Assembly: GCA_031290075.1 (NCBI GenBank)
Contig: JAITOG010000046.1
Span: 1-14,239 of the forward strand
DNA length: 14,239 nt
DNA from: Holosporales bacterium
GTDB taxonomy: Bacteria; Pseudomonadota; Alphaproteobacteria; BNTO01
Direction of reading: 5' to 3'
The first letter of the stretch is position 1, and each line of letters begins with the position of its first letter. A program made the position numbers and the translations under genes. This document shows positions 14,199 to 14,239 of the stretch, piece by piece. A model generated the notes under the pieces. It did no database searches, had not been told where the DNA came from, and was given only the letters and a program-made list of their open reading frames with translations.

Positions 14199-14239
14199 AT
14201 GAAAAGATTTTATAAAATCGAGCTGTTGTTTGTTGTTGG
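14199..14239 (+). CDS. Start of a third ankyrin-family exported protein (partial)
   Basis: Only 13 complete codons fall inside the window: MKRFYKIELLFVV. They match the first residues of the two ankyrin proteins (MKRFYKT..LFVV), and AAAGGAAAT lies upstream of the ATG at the same place as AAAGGAGAT in the others. The leader and promoter are also shared. That the body consists of ankyrin repeats is inferred from the family, since no repeat is visible before the window ends. Confidence 0.75.
   Translation, partial: MKRFYKIELLFVV

Overview
The window looks like a stretch of chromosome from an AT-rich, host-associated alphaproteobacterium. Evidence: a housekeeping cluster (pnp, an EamA-type permease, infA, mreB, fabG, ileS) with alphaproteobacteria-like proteins, several ankyrin-repeat genes with export signals, a secreted calcineurin-like phosphoesterase, a decayed IS982-type transposase, and many short palindromic repeats. 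IleS carries the bacterial C-terminal zinc finger, unlike the long IleS of Rickettsia as I recall it. I therefore lean to an intracellular lineage such as Holosporales. This placement is an inference, not something read directly from the sequence.

Layout. 1-926 (minus) is the 5' part of an ankyrin gene built of near-identical 99-bp units. 927-1769 is an 843-bp divergent intergenic region with no credible gene; it holds a promoter for each ankyrin gene and repeat elements F, E1, A1 (with D1 nested inside) and G. 1770-2684 (plus) is a second ankyrin gene. 2685-3180 holds hairpin C, truncated element B1 and an IS982-type transposase remnant. From 12049 down to 3181, six genes lie on the minus strand in the order pnp, eamA, infA, mreB, fabG, ileS. 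pnp-eamA (2-bp gap) and fabG-ileS (29-bp gap) are tightly coupled, whereas the eamA-infA, infA-mreB and mreB-fabG junctions are occupied by repeat elements. 12050-12294 is a divergent intergenic region with nested hairpin H. 12295-13890 (plus) is an exported metallophosphoesterase. 13891-14198 holds a terminator-like hairpin and a third copy of the ankyrin promoter and leader. A third ankyrin-family gene begins at 14199 and runs off the window.

The most notable feature is a set of short palindromic elements that behave like the Rickettsia palindromic elements (RPEs). Element A (ends TAGACTTCTTTCG / CGAAAGAAGTCTA) occurs at 1301-1575, 3630-3730 and 6938-7128. The middle copy lies in frame inside ileS and adds about 34 residues. 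Element D occurs nested in A1, next to the eamA stop, and inside the 3' coding region of the phosphoesterase. Elements A and B share an internal core that the ileS copy lacks, so the elements are modular. A separate theme is the ankyrin family: three genes share one promoter-leader-signal-peptide module, and the repeats are homogenised at DNA level, as expected for a diversifying exported repertoire.

The housekeeping genes cover RNA turnover (PNPase), small-molecule uptake or exchange (EamA), translation initiation (IF-1), cell shape (MreB), fatty-acid synthesis (FabG) and tRNA charging (IleS). They do not form one pathway. The ankyrin proteins and the phosphoesterase are the candidates for interaction with a host.
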